A DNA stretch of 61,885 bases from Myxococcaceae bacterium (GTDB lineage: Bacteria > Myxococcota > Myxococcia > Myxococcales > Myxococcaceae), in assembly GCA_019694595.1 (NCBI GenBank), contig JAIBBQ010000013.1:1-61885 (forward strand), given 5' to 3'. Under the pieces are notes generated by a model. It had not been told where the DNA came from. It made no database searches and saw nothing but the letters and a program-made list of their open reading frames with translations. The position numbers and the translations under genes were made by a program. Of this stretch, positions 35,026 through 45,228 are shown one piece after another (the stretch's first letter is position 1; each line of letters begins with the position of its first letter).

Positions 35026-36471
35026 TCAGAACAGGTAGAAGGCCGACAGCTGCGCGCGGTGGTTCTGCGCCTGCGCGCCGTCGGCGTAGGTCTGGCCGAA
35101 CCAGGCGTACTCGAGGCCCAGGCGCACTGCCGGCGTCACCTCGCAGAACAGGTTGGCGTCGAACCAGCGCGAGAAGGTGAAGACCCGGGTGGGCGCGCCG
35201 AAGTCCTGAGCGTTGCGCGAGGCGAGCTGCGAGTAGTTGGCGGTGACCCAGAAGCGGCCGCTCGGCGGCAGCGCGTACTGCAGGCCGACCACGAAGGCTT
35301 CCCACCGCACCGGGTGCAGCACGCCGTCGGGCGAGAAGCTGACCGGGCCGGTGTCCACGTCGGGCGTGTAGACGGGCGCCGGCGTGGCCCCCGTGGGGTT
35401 GGGCAGCGCGGGGAAGCTCACGCCGCCGGTGAGGCCGGTGAAGAGGTCGCTGATGCCTTCGCCGCGGACGAAGTTGGCGGTGAGCGTGAGCGCGTTGCCC
35501 CTGTCGTCCAGCGTCGCGGGGATGATGGGCACCATCGCGTCGAGCGAGAAGCCCCAGCCGAGCACCGAGGTGTCCTGCTTCGGCGCCGCGGTGAACTCCG
35601 GGAGGTCGAAGCGCCGCACCACGCCCGACACCCCGAGCGAGAGCGCGTCGACCGCGGTGTGGGTGGCGCCCATGGTGCGCAGCCCCTTGCGCTGGTTGAA
35701 GAGCACGCGCACCCCGCCTTCGCCGTCGGGGACGAGCGCGTCGCGCTGCGGGGCGCGCGAGGCGGCCGCGGCGACCTCGACGTTCACGAACTCGGTCTTG
35801 AAGACGTGGCTCAGCCGCAGCTGCGGCGAGCGGGAGTACGCCTGGCCGGGTACGCCCTGGATGCCCACCGTGTTGGGCAGGAAGTACGGCTGCCAGCCGA
35901 AGAGCTGCCAGGTCTGACCGAAGAGCACGTCGACGTACGGGCTTTCGACCTTGAGCCAGGCGTGGCGGATGCGCAGCGAGGGGTTGGTGAAGAAGGCCGC
36001 CTCCGTCGCGTTCGGCGGCTGGTTGCCGAGGAAGTCCAGCTCCAGCGTGGCGCTCGCCTTGAGGGTGTGGAACTCGGGCGCGGCGATCTTGAAGGCCACC
36101 CGCGAGTTGCGCACTCCGAAGGTGAGCCGGCCGTGGCTGCCCGCGTAGGTGTCGCCGCGCGCGACGGCGGCGTTGCCGGCCACGTCGTTGAAGCTCTGGG
36201 TGGAGTCGGCGATGGCGTCGAGCTCGACGAAGCCCGAGAGGCTGGTGTTGAACTTGGTGAGCACGGACAGCACCGCGGCCGCGGGCCCTGGCGCCGGTGC
36301 AGGGGCCACCGGGGCGGCCTGCGCCACCTGAGCGTCGCTCGCGGTGGGCGGAACGCCGGCATCGTCCGGCACCGGGGCGGAGGCGACGTCGACGGTGGCT
36401 GGTGCGACGCCCGCGTCCTGGGCGGCGGCGTGGGCAGCGAGGAGCGTGAGACCGAGGAGCAGCGTGCGCAT
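35026..36471 (-). CDS. outer-membrane porin-like beta-barrel
   Basis: 481 residues. A signal peptide (MRTLLLGLTLLAAHAAAQ) precedes an Ala/Pro/Asp-Ala-Gly spacer to about residue 80. The remainder shows alternating beta-strands and ends in an aromatic residue (SAFYLF), the usual outer-membrane insertion signal. DGVLHPVRWEAFVVGLQYAL and WFDANLFCEVTPAVRLGLEYAWFG are typical barrel strands; the plan resembles DcaP-like porins. A GGGAGGA Shine-Dalgarno lies before the ATG at 36471. It follows PhoR on the same strand by 83 bp; phosphate-regulated expression is possible inference. Confidence 0.78.
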   Translation of the reverse strand: MRTLLLGLTLLAAHAAAQDAGVAPATVDVASAPVPDDAGVPPTASDAQVAQAAPVAPAPAPGPAAAVLSVLTKFNTSLSGFVELDAIADSTQSFNDVAGNAAVARGDTYAGSHGRLTFGVRNSRVAFKIAAPEFHTLKASATLELDFLGNQPPNATEAAFFTNPSLRIRHAWLKVESPYVDVLFGQTWQLFGWQPYFLPNTVGIQGVPGQAYSRSPQLRLSHVFKTEFVNVEVAAAASRAPQRDALVPDGEGGVRVLFNQRKGLRTMGATHTAVDALSLGVSGVVRRFDLPEFTAAPKQDTSVLGWGFSLDAMVPIIPATLDDRGNALTLTANFVRGEGISDLFTGLTGGVSFPALPNPTGATPAPVYTPDVDTGPVSFSPDGVLHPVRWEAFVVGLQYALPPSGRFWVTANYSQLASRNAQDFGAPTRVFTFSRWFDANLFCEVTPAVRLGLEYAWFGQTYADGAQAQNHRAQLSAFYLF

Positions 36472-36554
36472 GAGTCCTCCCGCGAGATGAGCCGCGAGCG
36501 CTTGTTGGCTACCACGGTGACGAATCGGCAACGGACCGGAAACGCTTCGGCCCT

Positions 36555-38321
36555 TCAGGCTCGGGGAAGACTCACCTCGAAGGTGGTGCCCCGCCCGAGG
36601 GTGCTCTCCACCGTCACCGACCCGCCCATCGCCTCCACCAGGTGCTTGACGATGGACAGACCGAGGCCGGTGCCGCCGAGGTCGCGCGAACGGCCCGGGT
36701 CCACCCGGTAGAAGCGCTCGAAGATGCGCTGGAGGTGCCGCTGCTCGATGCCCGGGCCGCTGTCCTGCACCGCGATGCGCACGCTGGCCCCGTCGGCCTG
36801 GCCGCGCACCACGACCGAGCCGCCCTCGCCCGCGTACTTCACCGCGTTCTCCACCAGGTTCGACAGCACCTGCTCGAGCCCTCGCCGGTCGGCGGTGAGC
36901 CTGGGCAGGTCGGCCGGCACCTCGGCGGTGAGCCGCATGCGGCGGGCGTCGGCGCGCTCGCGGTGCACCGAGAGCGTGTGGCGCACCACCGCGGCGAGCT
37001 CCAGCGGCTCGGGCGAGAGCTTGAACTCCTTGGACTCGATGCGCGACAGGTCGAGCAAGTCGTCGATGAGCTGCTGCAGGCGCTCGGCGTTGCGTTCGAT
37101 CATCTCCACGAACTCCGGCGCGGCCTCGGGCTGGGTGTCGAGCACGCGCCGCAGCGTCTCCGCCGCGGACCGCACCGAGGCGACCGGCGTGCGCAGCTCG
37201 TGCGACACGTTGGCCACGAAGTCCTTGCGCAAGGTCTCGAGCCGCCGCAGCTGGGTCACGTCGACGAACACCGCGAGCACGCCTCCGGGCTCTCCTCCCA
37301 GCGCCGAGGCGTGGGCCAAGAGGCGCCGGGGCTTGAGCTCGCCCAGCTCGAGCTCCACCGCGCTCGGCGCCGCGCCGGCGTGCGCCTGGTCGAGCAGCTG
37401 CTTGAGCTCGGCGTGACGGATGACCTCGAGCAGCGGCCGGCCCACGGCTTCGGCGCCCAGGAGCAGCATCTCGCGCAGCGCGCCGTTGGCGAGCGCCACC
37501 CGCCCCTGCCGGTCGACCAGCAAGATGCCTTCGCGCATGCCCTGGAGCACGCGGCCCATGAGGTCGCGGTCGGCGCGCAGCGAGCCCAGCGCCTGCTCGA
37601 GGCCTTGCGCGAGCTGGTCGAGCGACTGGCCCAGCGCGGCGAGCTCGTCGCTGCCTTCGGCGCGGGTGCGCGCGGTGAGCTCGCCGTCGGCCATGCGCCG
37701 GGCGACCGCGGTGAGCGCGCGCGCCCGCCGCGACATCCAGTGCGAGGCGAGCGTCGACAGCAGCACCGCGAGCCCCAGCGCCAGGGCGCTCCCCAGGTAG
37801 ACGAGCCGCCGCAGCCGGGCGATGGCCTCGTCGACCTCGGTGAGTGGCTTGGCGAGCCGCACCGTGCCCACCACCGCGCCGCCGCGGTGGAGGCCGGTGG
37901 CGACGTACATCATGCGGCGCTTGAGCGTGTTGCTGAACCGGGTGCTCGAGCCGGTGCCGGTGGCGAGCGCCTCGATGAGCTCGGGCCGATCGGCGTGGCG
38001 CTCGACCTCGGCCACCTCGTCGACCGACAGCTCGGAATCGCCCAGCACCCGACCGTCGCGGGCGATGAAGGTGACGCGGTCGCCGCCGCGCACCGCGAGC
38101 TCGTGGGCGAGCGCCGACCAGGCCTCGCCGGGCAGGAGCGGTGCCTCGAGCGCGGACGCATCGTGCTCCACCAGCGCCAGGCGCTGCAGTAGCTCGCCCC
38201 GCACCCGTTCCACCAGGTCGGCATCGAGCGCGGTCGACAGCCAGAGGTCGGCGGCGAGCACCGAGCACGCGATGAGACCCAGCGACACCAGGAAGAGCTG
38301 GGCGCGGATGCCCAGCTTCAC
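36555..38321 (-). CDS. phoR: PhoR-like sensor histidine kinase
   Basis: 588 residues from a GTG (38321) that overlaps the PhoB stop (GTGA). Two transmembrane helices flank a periplasmic domain of about 130 residues; then HAMP (WMSRRARALTAVARRMADG), PAS (ILLVDRQGRVALANGALREML), HisKA with H-box VANVSHELRTPVASVR, and HATPase (NLVENAVKYA, DSGPGIE, FERFYRVDPG, GGTGLGLSIVKHL). The PhoB-PhoR order, overlap and HAMP-PAS plan fit PhoR, but sensing of phosphate is inference; no PstSCAB or phoU is in this window. Confidence 0.88.
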   Translation of the reverse strand: MKLGIRAQLFLVSLGLIACSVLAADLWLSTALDADLVERVRGELLQRLALVEHDASALEAPLLPGEAWSALAHELAVRGGDRVTFIARDGRVLGDSELSVDEVAEVERHADRPELIEALATGTGSSTRFSNTLKRRMMYVATGLHRGGAVVGTVRLAKPLTEVDEAIARLRRLVYLGSALALGLAVLLSTLASHWMSRRARALTAVARRMADGELTARTRAEGSDELAALGQSLDQLAQGLEQALGSLRADRDLMGRVLQGMREGILLVDRQGRVALANGALREMLLLGAEAVGRPLLEVIRHAELKQLLDQAHAGAAPSAVELELGELKPRRLLAHASALGGEPGGVLAVFVDVTQLRRLETLRKDFVANVSHELRTPVASVRSAAETLRRVLDTQPEAAPEFVEMIERNAERLQQLIDDLLDLSRIESKEFKLSPEPLELAAVVRHTLSVHRERADARRMRLTAEVPADLPRLTADRRGLEQVLSNLVENAVKYAGEGGSVVVRGQADGASVRIAVQDSGPGIEQRHLQRIFERFYRVDPGRSRDLGGTGLGLSIVKHLVEAMGGSVTVESTLGRGTTFEVSLPRA

Positions 38322-39016
38322 CGCTCGGCCTGGCCCGGCGTCTCGACGAAGCGGTAGCCGATGCCGCGCACCGTCTCCACGTAGTCGCCCGCGGCGCCCA
38401 GCTTCTCGCGCAGCCGCTTCACGTGGGTGTCCACGGTGCGGGTGGTGACGTCGGCCTGGATGCCCCAGACGTCGTCCAGCAGCGCGGCGCGGCTCTGCAC
38501 CCGGTTCTTGCGCTCGAAGAGCGTGACCAGGAGCTTGAACTCCAGCGGGGTGAGCTCGATCTCCGCGCCCGCCACCCAGGCGCGGTGCGCCTCGCGGTCG
38601 ACCTTGAGGCTCCCGAAGTCGATGGCGGCCTTGCCCGGCTGCTCCGAGGCCCCGCGCCGCAAGATGACGTCGATGCGCAGCAAGAGCTCGCGCACGCTGA
38701 AGGGCTTCACCACGTAGTCGTCGGCGCCGAGCTCGAAGCCCACCACGCGGTCGACCTCTTCTCCGCGGGCGGTGAGCATCAGCACCCGGATGCCGGACGT
38801 GCGCGGGTCGCGCTTGAGCGCCTTGCACACCTCGGTGCCCGAGAGGTCGGGGAGCATGAGGTCGAGCAGCACCAGGTCGGGCAGCTTCTCCCGCGCCAGG
38901 GCGAGCCCTTCCTGTCCCTTGAGCGCGGACAGCACCTCGTGCCCCGCCTGCCGGAGGTTGAAGTCGAGGACCCGCTGCAGGTCCCGCTCGTCTTCGATGA
39001 CCAGGATGCGTGCCAT
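38318..39016 (-). CDS. phoB: PhoB-like response regulator (OmpR family)
   Basis: 232 residues. Receiver about 1-120 with acidic pocket IEDERD, phospho-acceptor Asp52 in LVLLDLMLPD, Thr in MLTARG and Lys in VVKPF; then an OmpR-type winged helix (ELTPLEFKLLVTLFERK, VTTRTVDTHVKRLREKLG, VRGIGYRF). Length and sequence match PhoB. Its stop overlaps the PhoR start. It is the first gene of a PhoB-PhoR-porin arrangement on the minus strand. Confidence 0.92.
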   Translation of the reverse strand: MARILVIEDERDLQRVLDFNLRQAGHEVLSALKGQEGLALAREKLPDLVLLDLMLPDLSGTEVCKALKRDPRTSGIRVLMLTARGEEVDRVVGFELGADDYVVKPFSVRELLLRIDVILRRGASEQPGKAAIDFGSLKVDREAHRAWVAGAEIELTPLEFKLLVTLFERKNRVQSRAALLDDVWGIQADVTTRTVDTHVKRLREKLGAAGDYVETVRGIGYRFVETPGQAER

Positions 39017-39065
39017 CGGCGGCTGGGCCTATACCCCGATTGTGACGGCCAGGTGACGGCGTCGC

Positions 39066-40508
39066 TCAGCGCGCGATGCGCCGGGCGACCCGCACCCCGC
39101 CCAGCGCCGTCGACAGCGTGCTCTGCCCGGGGAAGACGGAGTCGCCCACCAGCCAGAAGCCGTCGACCACCGGCGACGGGAAGAGCCCCTGGTAGTTGTG
39201 GAGCCCCGCGCGGCGAGGCACCCCGCCGACCGCGCCTTCCGGCCGGCCGGTGAAGCGCTCGAAGGTGCGAGGCGAGGCGGTGAGCCTGCGCACCTCGCGC
39301 TCGAGCAGCTCCGGCGCACGGCGCTGGAGCGTGCGCTCGAGGCGCGCCTGCACCGCGTCCACCGTCGCCTTGGCGTCGTGTGGAGCGCGCAGCGCGGCGA
39401 GCGGCACATGGGTGGACACGGTGACGGTGCGGCAGCCGTCGGGCGCGCGCCCCACGTCGTGCTCGCCGCTGACCGAGGCGAAGGCGTGGTTGCCTTCGAT
39501 GAAGGGCGCCTGGAGGTCGTCGACGAGCTCGAGGTGGTGCGCCGGGCCCTCGCCGCGCACCACGAGGTAGCGCATCACCGCGCCCCACCCGTCCTGCACC
39601 GCGCGGTCGAGCGCCGGGAGTCCGGCGACGGGGCCGAGCCAGCGCTGGGCGACCCCCGGGAGCACGTTGGCCACCACCCGGCGGGCCTCGAGGCTGCCGC
39701 GGCGCGCGTGCACCACGAAGCCGCCTCCTGCTCTGCGCTCCACCGACTTCACCCGGTTGGCGAGGAGCACCTCGCCGCCGTGCGCGGCGATGGCGCGGGT
39801 CAGCGCCTGGGCGAGCACGCCCACGCCGCCGCGCACGTGGGCGGCGCCGCGCCAGCAGTACTCCATGGCGGAGAGCGCGAAGGGGGCCTCGGCCTCGGCG
39901 GCGGGGCACTGCACGGTGATCTGACAGAGCGCGTCGGCGAGCGCGCGCAGCGGCGTGAAGCGCGAGAGGCCGCAGTGCTCCAGCACCGCGCCCAGGGGCC
40001 GCCCCACCCAGCGCGCGACCTTGAGGTAGCGGGGGCTGCGCAGCGCATGCCAGCCGAGCGACGGCAGCGAGGCGAGCTCCAGCCGCTCCGGCTCGTCCAT
40101 CACCGGCCAGAGCGCGTCGCCCACCGCGCGCTGGAGCGCGAAGAAGCGCCGCAGCCCTTCCTTCGGCGCGTCCGGCATCGCCTCGAGCTGCGCCAGCACC
40201 CGCTCGCGGTCGCGCCAGACCGGCAGCGTGAAGTCGCCGGTGCGCAGCTCGACGACCGGGTCCAGCCAGTCGAGCGGCACCTCGAGCGCCTCGCGGGCGA
40301 TCCACCGCTCGAAGAGCTGCCCGGGCGCGAAGCCGGTGAAGAGCGTGGCCCCCGCCTCGAAGCGAAACCCCTGCCGGCTGAAGGTGCTCGCGCAGCCGCC
40401 GGGGTAGTTGAGCGCCTCGCAGAGCGCCACCTTCGCGCCCGCGCGCGCGAGCTCGAGGGCCGCGCCCAGCCCTCCGAAGCCGGCGCCGATGACCACCGCG
40501 TCGTACAC
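39066..40508 (-). CDS. FAD-dependent oxidoreductase of the CrtI/carotenoid isomerase-like family
   Basis: 480 residues from a GTG at 40508 (MYDAVVIGAG). N-terminal dinucleotide motif VVIGAGFGGLGAALELARAGAKVALCE, then GCASTFSRQGFRFEAGATLF, characteristic of phytoene desaturase/isomerase and retinol saturase-like enzymes; the C-terminal FAD motif is GFWLVGDSVFPGQSTLSTALGG. The conserved region suggests desaturation, saturation or isomerisation of a polyene. No crtB or other carotenoid gene is near. The upstream glycosidase frame runs through its start without a stop (see that entry). Confidence 0.85.
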   Translation of the reverse strand: MYDAVVIGAGFGGLGAALELARAGAKVALCEALNYPGGCASTFSRQGFRFEAGATLFTGFAPGQLFERWIAREALEVPLDWLDPVVELRTGDFTLPVWRDRERVLAQLEAMPDAPKEGLRRFFALQRAVGDALWPVMDEPERLELASLPSLGWHALRSPRYLKVARWVGRPLGAVLEHCGLSRFTPLRALADALCQITVQCPAAEAEAPFALSAMEYCWRGAAHVRGGVGVLAQALTRAIAAHGGEVLLANRVKSVERRAGGGFVVHARRGSLEARRVVANVLPGVAQRWLGPVAGLPALDRAVQDGWGAVMRYLVVRGEGPAHHLELVDDLQAPFIEGNHAFASVSGEHDVGRAPDGCRTVTVSTHVPLAALRAPHDAKATVDAVQARLERTLQRRAPELLEREVRRLTASPRTFERFTGRPEGAVGGVPRRAGLHNYQGLFPSPVVDGFWLVGDSVFPGQSTLSTALGGVRVARRIAR

Positions 40509-40509
40509 G

Positions 40510-43500
40510 CGCGCGTGAGTAACCGCGCCCGCGCGAGCGCGCAGCGACTTCTTCGCGCGCCGCTCGGCGCGGCTGCCGGCGGCGGCGGGCGCCGAGGAGC
40601 AGGCCGAGCAGCGCGGTGCCCGCGAGTGGCGCGCTGCCACACCCGCACGCGCCCTGGGCCGGGGCATTGCCGCCGCCCCCGGCGCTGGAGGTCGCCCCAC
40701 CGCCCGAGGCCTGGGCGCCGCCACCGGAAGCTCCGGAGCCGCCGCCGGAGGCTGCCGAGCCTCCACCGGAGGAGCCAGTCCCGCCGCCGCCGCTGCCGTC
40801 GCCACCGCCGCTGCCACCACCCGCATCGCCAGGGCCCGCGTCGGCGACGCTCGCGTCGGGCAGGCCGGCGTCGAAGCCCGGGCCCGCGTCCGGGGGCGGA
40901 CCGGCGTCGAAGCCAGGCCCGGCGTCGGGGGGAGGCGGAGGCGGCGGCGGGACGAAGATGCCCTGGAGGTCGAGGATGAGGTTGGCGCGGGTAGTGGACA
41001 CGGCGCACAGCGCGCCGGCGTTGCTGAGGCCGGTGACCGACAGGTTGGCGGTCGCCCCGGTGGCGCCGAAGTTGAGCGAGGAGGTGGGTGGCACCGCGCC
41101 GCACGGGTAGAGCGTGAGGAAGCCCGGGCCGTCAGCGTCCACCACCGCGGCGTTGAAGGCCACGCCCACCACGTCGCCCGGCACGTTGCCGATGGAGCGA
41201 ACGTTGAGGTCGATGGGCTCGTTCGGCTTGAGCCGGCCGGTCCACGGCGTGTCGGTGCGCCGGGTGTCGAGGAAGCGGAACGGCTGGCTGGCGACGAAGC
41301 GGCCGGTGGCGCTGGGCTCGAAGCCGCCGGTGAGGTCGACGATGACGTCCACCGCCACCGAGGACACCACGCACATCGACCCGCCGGTGAGCGGCGCGGC
41401 GGTGAGCGCGGACGCCACGGCGCCGGGCGCGAAGTTGAGGTTGGAGGTCGGCGGCTGGGCCCCACCGCAGGGCTTCACGGTGAGGAAGCCCGCCGCCGCT
41501 CCGGCGACCGCGGTCAGGTTCACCACCGCCACGCCATTGGCCGAGAGCTGCGGCACCGCGATGCTGCGCTCCACGCCGGCCGCGAGCGGCGCCACGGGCG
41601 AGCGGGTGTCGAGCAGCCGCGCGGGCGTCAGCGGCCGGAAGCCGAGGCCCTGGGCCTGGAAGGTGCCCATCACGTCCACCACCAGGTTCGTCTGCACGCT
41701 GGTGAAGGCCATCACCTGGCCGTTGCCCAGGCCCGACACCACGCCGTTGCCCCGCACGTCCTGGCCCTGGAAGTTGACGGTGGAGCTCGCAGGGCGCGAC
41801 GTGCCTGCGGGGTAGATGGTGAGGTAGCCGCCGGAGAGCGGGTCGACGACGGTGGCGGTGAGCCACGCCGCCGCCGCGCCGGCAGACAGGCCGAGCGCCA
41901 CCGCGGTGTCGCTGCCCGCGGCGAGCGGAGCGCCGGAGCGGGTGTCGAGCGCACGCTGCGGCGTCATCGGCACGTAGAAGGACGGCGGCGAGGCCGGCAC
42001 CACCGCGCCGGGGAAGGCGCTCGCCACGCGCACCGGCGCGTCGGGCTCCGGCTCCACCAGGTACACCGTCGCGCTGCTGCCCTTCACCAGCTCCGGGCGG
42101 GCCGACAGCGGCGCGCCGGGCTGCAGGCCGTCGAGCTGCGCCTGGGTCACGTCGGTCACCGCCACGCCGCCCAGGCGCCAGTTGTCCTTCACCTCGTCGT
42201 TGGCGACCAGGTGCCGGCGGCCGCCTTCCACCAGGTAGAGCGTGGTGGTGCCGGTGGCGCGCTGGAGCGAGAAGGTCGCGGCGAGGTCCGGCCCGGCGGT
42301 GAGCGCCGCGATGGCGCCGTCGGACACGGTGAGCAGGTCGAAGGCGAGGTCGAAGCCCCAGGCGCTCAGCACCGCGGGCGAGCCGATGGCGCGCCGCACG
42401 CCGCGCACCGGCGGCACCGGACAGGCGAGCTGGGTGACGCCGTTGTCGAGCTCGTTGGGCCGCCCCGGAGGCGCGCCGTGCACGCCGTACAGCCGCAGCC
42501 CGTGGAGCTGCCCGTCTTGCCAGGGCCTCGGAAACAACATCCGGAAGCCGTGGTTGCCCGAGCCGAGCGCGGCCACCAGGTCGCCGCGGAAGCGGCCCGC
42601 CGACGCCTGGACCTGCTGGCTGCCCACCACGCCGGGCTGCCCGTCGAGCACCACCTGCACGCCGATGGCGCTGGCAGGCGCGAGCGGCGACTGGGCCCAG
42701 CCGGACAGCGCGTCGCAGCTCACCTGCTCGACGTTGCCTCGGGTGGCGGTCTGCGCGCAGTGGGGCGCCGCGCCGGAGCCCGAGGCGAAGACCACCAGGT
42801 GGCTGCGCAGCACGCGCTCGGTGCCGTCGCTGGGCTTGTTCACCACGCCCTGCCCCTTGAGCACCATGGTGCTGGAGCCGCCGCTGTCGAGGCCCATCGC
42901 CCAGTGCGCGCCGAGCTCGCGGAAGAGGTCGATCATCTCGTCGCAGGTCATGCCGCGCGAGAACGACTGCCGCCCGTCGGCGACCAGCATGAAGAGCGTT
43001 CGGTGGTCCTTGGACAGCCCCACCGCGGTGCGGGGGTCGAGCAGCCCCGGCGCGCAGACGAAGCCACCCGGCGGCGGCCCTTTGTCGTCGATGCCGTAGT
43101 GCGGGTCGCCGTCGCTCAGGAGCGACCAGCGGCCGCCGAGGATGTCCGTCATCCACGGCTCGGGGTTCGGCAGCACCTCGTAGTCCTCGTAGAAGGCGAT
43201 GCCGCCGTTGCCGATGGTGACGTTGCTCGAGTGGTCGGTGTCGGGAGTGCCCCACGACACGCCGCTGCCCACGTTGAGCCCGAAGTCGTGGTCCGCGAAG
43301 TCGCCGTTGGTGACCAGCTCCGCGTTGAGCAGGCTCTGCACCGCCGACGGCTTGCGGTTGCCTTCCGACGGGGAGGTGACGTGCACGCGCACGCCGGGAG
43401 CGCAGGTGTCCACCACCGCGACGCGCACGTCGAGCGGCGTCGAGGTGACCCGGTGGAGCAGCTTGATGCCGGGGAACGGCTGCGTCCACGTGTCGGTGGC

Positions 43501-43557
43501 GAGCGCGGCAGGACTGAGGGACAGCAGGCACAGCAGCACCGGACGGTGGATCCGCAT
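40510..43557 (-). CDS. phosphodiester glycosidase (NAGPA domain) surface protein with MYXO-CTERM-like tail; 3' end unresolved
   Basis: From the ATG at 43557 a signal peptide precedes an NAGPA/DUF2233 domain (residues about 30-270) with TAVGLSKDHRTLFMLVADGR and AMGLDSGGSSTMVLKGQG. Three repeats of about 115 residues follow, each opening with a [F/L]-x-x-L-T-P-x-R-x-L-D-T-R motif (TPQRALDTRSG, TPARLLDTRSP, QPFRFLDTRRT) and later FLTVKPCG/FLTLYPCG. A Pro/Asp-Ala-Gly and GGGxAS spacer leads to ACGCGSAPLAG, a helix and ARRRR near 40575. No stop codon is present in this frame: it stays open to 38779, through the oxidoreductase and into phoB. The stated end is where the next gene starts. Confidence 0.75.
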
Positions 43558-43707
43558 CGAAGAACTCCTCCCCTTGTCGCCGCAAAAACCTCACGCAGCA
43601 CTCGGAAGCAAGAGCGCCTGCGGCATCGAAAGTCTCACCCGCGAGCATCTGCGCGAATTCGCGTGGGCACTGGCAGCTCGCCTGACAGACGTGGCAAACA
43701 GCCCACG

Positions 43708-44631
43708 GTGAAATTCGTCGCCTGGTGCGCGCTCGTCGTGGCCCTCGCGGGGTGCGCCACCTCGCGCGGGGTCGTCTCGGGCCGGGTCGCAGCGCCGCCC
43801 GAGGTCGAGCAGCTGCTCGTCGACCACCCGCTGACGGGCGGGCAGATGCCGGTGTTGCTCTACCGGCCGGAAGGACCGGGCCCCTTCCCGCTGGTGGTCT
43901 TCTCGCACGGCCGCGCGGTGAACCAGAAGGAGCGGGCCGCGCTCACCGCGCCGGTGCAGCTCGGCCACGTGCGCTTCTGGCTGCGCCGGGGCTTCGCGGT
44001 GGCCGCGCCCATTCGCCCCGGCTACGGCGTCGAAGGCGCGTACGACTGGGAGAACAGCGGCGCGCGCTGGTCGGGCCCGAGCTGCAGCGGCACGCCGGAC
44101 TACGCGCGGGTGGCGCAGACGGCGGCGCAGTCGGTGCACGCGGTGCTGGAGTGGGCGCGCACGCGCAGCGACCTCGACGCCTCGCGGGTCGTGCTGGAAG
44201 GCGTGTCGGTGGGCGGGCTCACCACCGTGCAGGCGTGCGCCGACAACCCGCCCGGCGTGGTGGGCTGCATCAACTTCAGCGGCGGCGCCGGCGGCAAGCC
44301 CGACACGTCTCCCGGGAAGAGCTGTGGCCCCGAGGTGCTCACCGCGCTGTTCGCGGCCCTGGGCGCGCGGCCCCAGCCTCCGTCGGTGTGGCTCTACGCG
44401 CAGAACGACCAGTTCTGGGGCCCCGACGCGCCGGGCGAGTGGTTCGCCGCCTTCCAGGCGGGCGGCGCTCCGGCGACCTTCACCCTCACCCCGCCGGTGA
44501 GCACCGAAGGCCATTACCTGCTGTCGCGCGGCGGCCAGTACTGGGCCCCGGTGCTGGACAACTTCCTCCACGTGCTCCGGCCCGCGCTGCGGTCGGGGCC
44601 GGTGCCGCCACTCCACCCCGCGCCGCCGTGA
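43708..44631 (+). CDS. lipoprotein alpha/beta-hydrolase (dienelactone-hydrolase-like)
   Basis: 307 residues from the GTG at 43708. The lipobox is ALAGC. Hydrolase landmarks: YRPEGPGPFPLVVFSHGR (oxyanion loop), the nucleophile elbow GVSVGG, an acid region WLYAQNDQFWG and the final His in TEGHYLL. Two cysteine pairs (CADN..GCIN, SCSG) could form disulfides, in keeping with an exported enzyme. Substrate unknown. It is divergent from the phosphodiester glycosidase gene, 150 bp apart. Confidence 0.82.
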   Translation: MKFVAWCALVVALAGCATSRGVVSGRVAAPPEVEQLLVDHPLTGGQMPVLLYRPEGPGPFPLVVFSHGRAVNQKERAALTAPVQLGHVRFWLRRGFAVAAPIRPGYGVEGAYDWENSGARWSGPSCSGTPDYARVAQTAAQSVHAVLEWARTRSDLDASRVVLEGVSVGGLTTVQACADNPPGVVGCINFSGGAGGKPDTSPGKSCGPEVLTALFAALGARPQPPSVWLYAQNDQFWGPDAPGEWFAAFQAGGAPATFTLTPPVSTEGHYLLSRGGQYWAPVLDNFLHVLRPALRSGPVPPLHPAPP

Positions 44632-44688
44632 ATGTTCGCGCCGGGCTTGCGTCGAAGGGCGCCTTGAACCAAGCGAAGGGGTAACCCC

Positions 44689-45150
44689 ATGCGACTGCTC
44701 TTCTGCCTCGCGCTGTTCGGCCTCGCGGCCTGCCACCCGGCGCCGGTCACCGGCACCCGCTTCCGCACCCTGCAGCGCGCCAACGCCTTCGAGCGCACGG
44801 TGGCCTCGGTGGAGACCCAGCTCGGCGGAGTGCTCCACGCCACGCCGTCGAGCGGCGTCATCCAGAGCAAGTGGACCGACCCGTCGTATTACATCGGGCT
44901 TCCGCCGAAGTTCCTCTTCTACCGGTACCAGGTGGTGGTGCTGCAGAACCCGGCCGACGACTCCGCCGACGTGCGGGTGACGCCCGAGGTCGTCTACTGC
45001 GGCATCCTCGATTCGCGGGACCCCGACAAGATGAGCAACGCCTGCGCCCGCGCGGAGGACATGGCCGGAGCGGTGATCCCCGACTCCATCCGGCAGCGCA
45101 TCGCGCAGTCGATCTCCAGCCTGCAGGACGACGTCTTCCGCCGCGACTAG
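44689..45150 (+). CDS. small lipoprotein, hypothetical
   Basis: 153 residues. The signal peptide ends LAAC. The mature part has a mixed fold with ending helices and two cysteines (VVYCGILDS and NACARAED). A strong GAAGGGG precedes the ATG by about 7 bp. It lies 57 bp after the hydrolase on the same strand. I do not recognise a family. Confidence 0.75.
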   Translation: MRLLFCLALFGLAACHPAPVTGTRFRTLQRANAFERTVASVETQLGGVLHATPSSGVIQSKWTDPSYYIGLPPKFLFYRYQVVVLQNPADDSADVRVTPEVVYCGILDSRDPDKMSNACARAEDMAGAVIPDSIRQRIAQSISSLQDDVFRRD

Positions 45151-45228
45151 CAGGTGCCGACGCCGCTCGACTGCGTCTAGACTGCGCGCCTTCAAACGCG
45201 CGGCGACGCGCTCCGAGGGGGAAGTTCC

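Noticed and set aside
38779-40509. Continuation of the phosphodiester glycosidase frame through the oxidoreductase
   Set aside because: Arg-rich shadow sequence with no domain; the oxidoreductase and PhoB frames have clear motifs there.
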